From Leclercia adecarboxylata (GTDB lineage Bacteria; Pseudomonadota; Gammaproteobacteria; Enterobacterales; Enterobacteriaceae), in contig NZ_CP035382.1 of NCBI RefSeq assembly GCF_006874705.1, forward strand, positions 2,294,001 through 2,358,000: DNA of 64,000 bases, read 5' to 3'. Positions 63,008-64,000 of the stretch are shown in pieces. Numbering within the stretch: the first letter of the stretch is position 1; each line of letters begins with the position of its first letter. The position numbers were made by a program, and so were the translations under genes. The notes below the pieces were generated by a model. That model did not search any database. It saw only the letters and a program-made list of their open reading frames with translations, and was not told where the DNA came from.

Positions 63008-63026
63008 TGTTCTATAATGTAGAACA
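63008..63026. promoter_or_regulatory. operator-like inverted repeat before yagE
   Basis: TGTTCTA and TAGAACA arms (7 bp, perfect) with a 5-nt centre lie 24 bp upstream of the yagE start. IclR-family repressors such as YagI (XynR), which controls yagE in E. coli, bind short AT-rich palindromes of this type. The regulator is not in this window. Confidence 0.6.
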
Positions 63027-63049
63027 AAATGATTCAGCAAGGAGATCGC

Positions 63050-63958
63050 ATGCAGCAGACTCTACAGTTCTCGGGGATTATTCCCCCCGTCTCCACTATC
63101 TTCACCGCCGATGGCGCACTGGATAAAGCCGGTACCGCCGCGCTGATCGACAGCATGATCGACGCAGGCGTCAATGGCCTGTTCTTTCTCGGCAGCGGCG
63201 GGGAGTTTTCCCAGCTCAACACCCAGGAGCGTAAAGCGATCGCCGAATTTGCCATCGCCCATGTGAATCGCCGCGTGCCGGTGCTGATCGGCACCGGGGG
63301 CACCAACGCCCGGGAAACCATCGAGCTGAGCCAGCACGCGCAGCAGGCGGGGGCAGACGGCATCGTGGTGATTAACCCCTACTACTGGAAAGTGTCGGAA
63401 GCGAACCTGATCCGCTACTTTGGGCAGGTGGCCGACAGCGTCACCCTGCCGGTGATCCTCTATAACTTCCCGGCCCTGACCGGACAGGATCTGACCCCGC
63501 AGTTGGTCAAAACCCTGGTGGACTCCCGCCGCAATATCGTGGGGATCAAAGACACCATCGACTCCGTGGCCCACCTGCGCAGCATGATCCTCACCGTTAA
63601 GGCGGCGCACCCGCACTTTGTGGTGCTCTGCGGCTATGACGATCACCTGTTCAATACCCTGCTGCTGGGCGGCGATGGGGCGATCTCGGCCAGCGGCAAC
63701 TTCGCCCCGCAGATCTCGGTGAAACTGCTGCAGGCCTACCGCGACGGCGACCTGGCGCAGGCTGCGCACTATCATCAGACCATGCTGCAAATCCCACAGA
63801 TGTATCAGCTGGATGCCCCGTTCGTGAACGTGATTAAAGAGGCGATTGCCCTCTGCGTGCGTCCGGTGTCCACCCACGTGCTGCCGCCTGCCGGGCCGCT
63901 GGATGAACCGCGCAAGGCGCAGCTGAAAGCGCTGCTGCAACAGCTCAAGCTCTGCTGA
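63050..63958 (+). CDS. yagE: DapA-family 2-keto-3-deoxygluconate aldolase YagE
   Basis: A 302-residue TIM-barrel class I aldolase very similar to E. coli YagE, which cleaves 2-keto-3-deoxy sugar acids to pyruvate and an aldehyde. It has FFLGSGGEFSQLN, LIGTGGTNARETIELSQHA, the tyrosine in PVILYNFPALTGQDL and the Schiff-base lysine in NIVGIKDTIDSVAHLR. The start at 63050 follows AAGGAG with 6-nt spacing and gives the E. coli length; seven upstream codons are not used. It is followed 14 bp later by yagF. In E. coli K-12 the pair is in prophage CP4-6; here no phage genes are seen. Confidence 0.94.
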   Translation: MQQTLQFSGIIPPVSTIFTADGALDKAGTAALIDSMIDAGVNGLFFLGSGGEFSQLNTQERKAIAEFAIAHVNRRVPVLIGTGGTNARETIELSQHAQQAGADGIVVINPYYWKVSEANLIRYFGQVADSVTLPVILYNFPALTGQDLTPQLVKTLVDSRRNIVGIKDTIDSVAHLRSMILTVKAAHPHFVVLCGYDDHLFNTLLLGGDGAISASGNFAPQISVKLLQAYRDGDLAQAAHYHQTMLQIPQMYQLDAPFVNVIKEAIALCVRPVSTHVLPPAGPLDEPRKAQLKALLQQLKLC

Positions 63959-63972
63959 ACCGGAAGGTGACG

Positions 63973-64000
63973 ATGTCGATAGAGACGATTTTTACCCCGC
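63973..64000 (+). CDS. yagF: sugar-acid dehydratase YagF, N-terminal fragment
   Basis: Only nine codons are visible before the window ends: MSIETIFTP, matching the start of E. coli YagF (MTIEKIFTP), an IlvD/Edd-family D-xylonate dehydratase. GGAAGGTGACG precedes the ATG. Position straight after yagE supports the assignment. Confidence 0.75.

Larger units (their letters stand above)
62862..63049. other. tabA-yagE intergenic region
   Basis: 188 bp with the dispersed CCCTCTCC hairpin at the tabA end, then an AT-rich promoter region (about 62975-63005) and the inverted repeat at 63008-63026 immediately before the yagE ribosome-binding site. Confidence 0.55.

Overview
The window is chromosomal DNA from a member of the Enterobacteriaceae. 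From the first complete gene to the pyrimidine genes it follows the gene order of the E. coli K-12 ytfB-to-pyrB segment: ytfB, fklB, cycA, ytfE, ytfF, qorB/ytfH, cpdB, cysQ, ytfJ, ytfK, ytfL, msrA, tamAB, ytfP, ppa, ytfQRT-yjfF, fbp, mpl, darP, pmbA, cybC, nrdDG, treRBC, mgtA, ridA, pyrBI, tabA. The high GC content and three chemoreceptor genes with flagellar (sigma-28) promoters point to a motile Enterobacter-like genus (Enterobacter, Leclercia, Lelliottia, Kosakonia or similar) rather than Escherichia or the non-motile Klebsiella. This genus call is inference. Nearly every intergenic gap with convergent genes carries REP/BIME palindromes, also typical of this family.

The backbone is interrupted by accessory blocks. 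(1) Three methyl-accepting chemotaxis proteins sit at 4372-6021, 21750-23333 and 29070-30638, each behind its own sigma-28 promoter; only the first has the C-terminal NWETF adaptor-binding tail. (2) An AraC-type regulator lies between qorB and ytfF. (3) A very short LysR-type protein that is essentially only a DNA-binding domain follows the third chemoreceptor. (4) The block 36299-45517, between cybC and nrdG, holds a chromosomal Hok-type toxin and then a nine-gene operon plus its regulator. (5) A GH20 beta-N-acetylhexosaminidase and a GbpA-like lytic polysaccharide monooxygenase lie between mgtA and ridA, forming a chitin-utilisation pair. (6) A yagE-yagF pair (KDG aldolase and the start of a sugar-acid dehydratase) follows tabA; in E. 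coli K-12 these genes are in prophage CP4-6.

The most interesting part is the operon at 36910-45517. It encodes a stand-alone PRD protein, an SFCGS-type glycine-rich protein, DUF4312, DUF4311 and DUF4310 proteins (the last two polytopic membrane proteins), a metal-dependent amidohydrolase, a DgaE-type PLP ammonia-lyase, a DgaF-type KDGP aldolase, a lactonase with an export signal, and a BglG/MtlR-type activator with PRD, EIIB-like and EIIA-like domains. The enzymes fit deacylation of an N-acyl amino-sugar acid, ammonia elimination to a 2-keto-3-deoxy sugar acid phosphate and aldol cleavage to pyruvate plus glyceraldehyde 3-phosphate. No recognisable PTS permease or kinase is present although the regulator is PTS-type. 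The four uncharacterised proteins are therefore proposed to be an unusual uptake system. A CRP-like site and a perfect 20-bp palindrome lie just upstream.

Regulation can be read directly at several backbone genes: a textbook NsrR site before ytfE, a GalR/GalS-type operator before the galactofuranose transporter ytfQ, two perfect DnaA boxes and an FNR-like site before nrdD, the TreR palindrome before treB, a PhoP box plus MgtL leader peptide before mgtA, the PyrL leader and attenuator before pyrBI, and an inverted repeat before yagE. No rRNA, tRNA, CRISPR array, transposase or integrase was found.
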